A stretch of 10,082 nucleotides of DNA from Echinostoma caproni (lineage: Eukaryota > Platyhelminthes > Trematoda > Plagiorchiida > Echinostomatidae). This document shows positions 8,825-10,082 of the stretch, piece after piece; the stretch's first letter is position 1; the number at the start of each line of letters is the position of its first letter. Location of the stretch: NCBI GenBank assembly GCA_900618425.1, contig UZAN01045325.1, positions 18,434-28,515 on the forward strand, read 5' to 3'. Under the pieces are notes generated by a model that was not told the DNA's origin, made no database searches, and was given only the letters and a program-made list of their open reading frames with translations. The position numbers were made by a program, and so were the translations under genes.

Positions 8825-9330
8825 TCACCGAATTAGCGAGTTCAGTGTCTTGTGAAACATGATCAGTTTCGCTGCAGGATAGATAGGCTTAACTTTAGTA
8901 TGGAGCCGACGACCTATCCGTGTAATCACATCGTCTCCTTTAAATGGTACACCAATGAAAACTGGTTTCTTTTCGACCGTAGTTTACACTGGCCTGGGAA
9001 TGGTAGGTGTGCAATATTGCTCTATAGAAGGCAGAGGAAAACCGTTGGTGGATAAGGCATTCGTCAAATCTCTAAGTTCACTTTATAACACCTCCGAACT
9101 ACACAGGCAATGAACTCTGTAACGTAGAGGACAAAAGCCTTGGAAGTGTGAATACTGGTCCGTCCATGTACACTTGTGATGAATCGATGTCAGGAGTGTA
9201 CCGTTCTTCAATTTCGTCAGCTGTAGGTCTGGGAATGGTAACGAGCCATTAGTCTCACATTCCAAAGTGAAGTTGAGTTGTTGTGCATCCCGTTCGATTT
9301 GTTGAACAAAACCATGGCATCTGTTTGTTT
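8825..9330 (-). pseudogene. PLE reverse transcriptase thumb and linker region
   Basis: One frame runs from about 9330 down to 8825, interrupted only by stop codons (TAA at 9083-9085, another after IPRPV, and TGA at 8825-8827). It reads QQIERDAQQLNFTLE, NGSLPFPDLQL, GTLLTSIHHKCTWTDQY and FCPLRYR. After the first stop come SELRDLTNALSTNGFP, KKPVFIGVPFKGDD and AAKLIMFHKT. The SLPFLD...TSxxRKxTxTxxYxxFxSxxPxxYK pattern is the PLE thumb. The later VPFKGD...R block is the linker that precedes the GIY-YIG domain. The frame is the same as that of the palm but differs from that of motif C, so two compensating shifts surround motif C. Point stops without frameshifts here suggest decay by substitution. 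Confidence 0.85.
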
Positions 9331-9375
9331 GAGGTTATTACCAGTGTAACATCGACAAAATGGCGGTAAAAAACT
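9321..9375 (-). pseudogene. PLE reverse transcriptase, motif C with altered catalytic aspartate
   Basis: After the frame break at the six-T run, the next frame reads FYRHFVDVTLVI. This is motif C, whose family form is Y/F-V-D-D. The first aspartate codon is intact (9351-9353) but the second is GTT, valine (9348-9350). Two adjacent aspartates are needed to hold the catalytic metals in reverse transcriptases, so this change alone would be expected to abolish activity. A further frame shift follows before QQIERD. The stretch is short, but its place between motif B and the thumb makes the assignment secure. Confidence 0.85.
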
Positions 9376-9787
9376 GAGGATTTGAGATCACTTCAGTGTT
9401 GTTCTCAATTTTCAACATGAATTTATCAGCTAAGAATGATACAAGTGGGCTTTCCATATCCACACCATCCATTTGACGGTAGATTGTGCCATTGAAGACA
9501 AAATGCACATTACCAACACACAATTTCAGTAGGGCTCTCAATGCAGTTACTTGAAATCCAATTTCACTGGCATATTTACAAACTTCATCCACGGCTACCC
9601 CCACTGGTACGTTAGTGAATAGCGAAGCAACATCATACGAAGCAAGGAAACATTGGCGGTAATTAACATCAGGTGATGTACCCTTCAACTGGTATGAATC
9701 TTTCAATCCGGAATGAGAGACTTTCAAATGGATGGAGCTGATCTGTTTAGCCAGCCATTTGAGCTTATCCGTGCTGAGGCGAGTTGA
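9338..9787 (-). pseudogene. PLE reverse transcriptase, palm domain (motifs A and B)
   Basis: This is the longest recognisable coding stretch in the window. The frame is open from just after a TGA near 9788 to a stop at 9338, although no ATG begins it: the position that gives a 129-residue reading at 9727 is a TTG inside the domain. Motif A is SYDVASLFTN, with the metal-binding aspartate codon at 9632-9634. The region CVGNVHFVFNGTIYRQMDG leads into motif B, which reads GVDMESPL where the family normally has GVAMGSPL, so a conserved glycine has become glutamate. FMLKIEN follows. The frame then fails at a run of six T (9368-9373 on the minus strand), just before motif C; one more T would restore it. 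The domain acted as an RNA-dependent DNA polymerase in the live element. This copy is inactive. Confidence 0.92.
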
Positions 9788-9860
9788 TCATTGATAGAAT
9801 CGGGCGCAAAGGTACTCCTAGGTTATGAAGCTTCGGTAAATCATAAATATGTGATAATCG
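9765..9860 (-). pseudogene. PLE reverse transcriptase, fingers fragment with PLRPILSMINSP motif
   Basis: In a different frame from the fragment upstream, the minus strand encodes HIYDLPKLHN followed by GVPLRPILSMINSPQHG and then a stop at 9765-9767. The YGLPKIHKxGxPLRPIxS block is one of the most diagnostic stretches of Penelope-like reverse transcriptases, and this copy differs from it only slightly. The reading then jumps to the frame that contains KWLAKQISS and the palm. Between about 9860 and 9935 the coding text is scrambled by at least one frameshift; fragments such as TLNE are visible but not confidently placed. Confidence 0.85.
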
Positions 9861-9934
9861 TGTTCCACGATATCTCAGATCATTCATTTAACGTGCTGGT
9901 GATAATCACTCCGCGTCTTCCAAAGCTATTTCGA

Positions 9935-10081
9935 TTACGTGCTGATCCTTTTTTCTCTTACCTCCGTATTTCCCTTCATCCTTGGATCCATTTGGAATCG
10001 GTCACCATCACTGAGAATGGTCTACATTTTGTTCACATATTCATCCCTGTTAATAATGACTAATCCAGATCCCTTGTCCGG
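9935..10081 (-). pseudogene. PLE reverse transcriptase, N-terminal fingers fragment
   Basis: Read leftward from 10081, this frame begins P-D-K-G-S-G-L-V-I-I and continues through RDEYVNKM, an in-frame TAG, then TILSDGDRFQ, up to a TAA at 9935-9937. The DKGxGxVI...Y..KM...LSD..RF pattern is the conserved start of the PLE reverse transcriptase fingers (the region before motif A). The stop after NKM and the loss of frame after about 9935 mean it cannot be translated through. It lies directly upstream, in element orientation, of the YDLPKLH block, as expected for a PLE. Residues further upstream are outside the window. The alternative, a chance resemblance, is unlikely given the order of the neighbouring fragments. 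Confidence 0.75.
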
Positions 10082-10082
10082 T

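Larger units (their letters stand above)
8700..10082 (-). mobile_element. Degraded Penelope-like retroelement, cut by the window edge
   Basis: The minus strand reads, from the right edge leftward, as successive parts of a Penelope-like element (PLE) polyprotein. These are an N-terminal fingers region (DKGSG, PILSMINSP), the palm (SYDVASLFTN, then a GVAMGSPL-type box), the thumb (SLPFPDL, PLRYR) and a linker running toward the usual C-terminal GIY-YIG endonuclease. In PLEs the reverse transcriptase is most similar to telomerase, and the endonuclease nicks target DNA. The coding frame changes at least five times and is broken by several stop codons, so the copy is dead. The element begins outside the window. 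Its 3' boundary near 8640-8700 is not defined, and I saw no terminal repeat or target-site duplication. PLE identity rests on motif order and wording recognised by eye, which is strong for the palm and thumb and weaker at both ends. Confidence 0.9.

Noticed and set aside
9791..10063. 90-codon + strand open frame at the right end
   Set aside because: It lies antisense to the fingers region of the Penelope-like element and has no motif of its own; it is a shadow frame.
1..10082. Bacterial or phage gene clusters, CRISPR arrays, rRNA genes
   Set aside because: There are no long adjacent open frames, ribosome-binding pattern, regularly spaced repeats or conserved rRNA blocks on either strand.

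Overview
This window looks like non-coding eukaryotic DNA from a repeat-rich genome. No intact gene can be supported. There are no operons, ribosome binding sites or long open frames, and almost every open frame is about 60-120 codons, as expected by chance at this base composition. What can be recognised is old, broken retroelement material. The combination of a Penelope-like element, a hammerhead-type motif followed by a 12-base stretch that I recall from blood-fluke hammerhead repeats, and a tRNA-derived promoter-like segment suggests a parasitic flatworm, probably a trematode. That host assignment is inference and cannot be proved here.

Layout. From 1 to 2900 there is mostly anonymous sequence. 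It holds one weak hammerhead-like hairpin (344-395, + strand), one 118-codon open frame of doubtful status (410-766, - strand), a nested inverted repeat (1180-1248) and a GC-richer block (about 1860-2135). At 2914-3020 (- strand) a tRNA-like segment with A-box and B-box matches is followed by a second hammerhead-core-like string. From 3021 to 4860 nothing is recognisable. At 4867-4945 (- strand) lies the best hammerhead ribozyme relic: a CTGATGAG core, a perfect five-pair stem II and one change in the GAAAC box. From 4946 to about 7880 there is anonymous DNA with a short TA run and small palindromes.

From about 7905 to 8200 (+ strand) are scraps of the C-terminal part of a LINE-type reverse transcriptase (motifs TYLG, YGCETW and KWYDHV, in shifting frames). 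About 8310-8610 is strikingly purine-rich on the + strand. From about 8700 to the right edge (- strand) is a dead Penelope-like element. It can be followed through fingers, palm and thumb into a decayed part that may be the GIY-YIG endonuclease. It carries several frameshifts, at least five in-frame stops and a damaged catalytic motif, and it continues beyond the window.

These pieces do not work together as a pathway. The interest lies in the possible clustering of hammerhead-like cores with retroelement debris, an association known for flatworm SINE-like repeats and Penelope-like elements.
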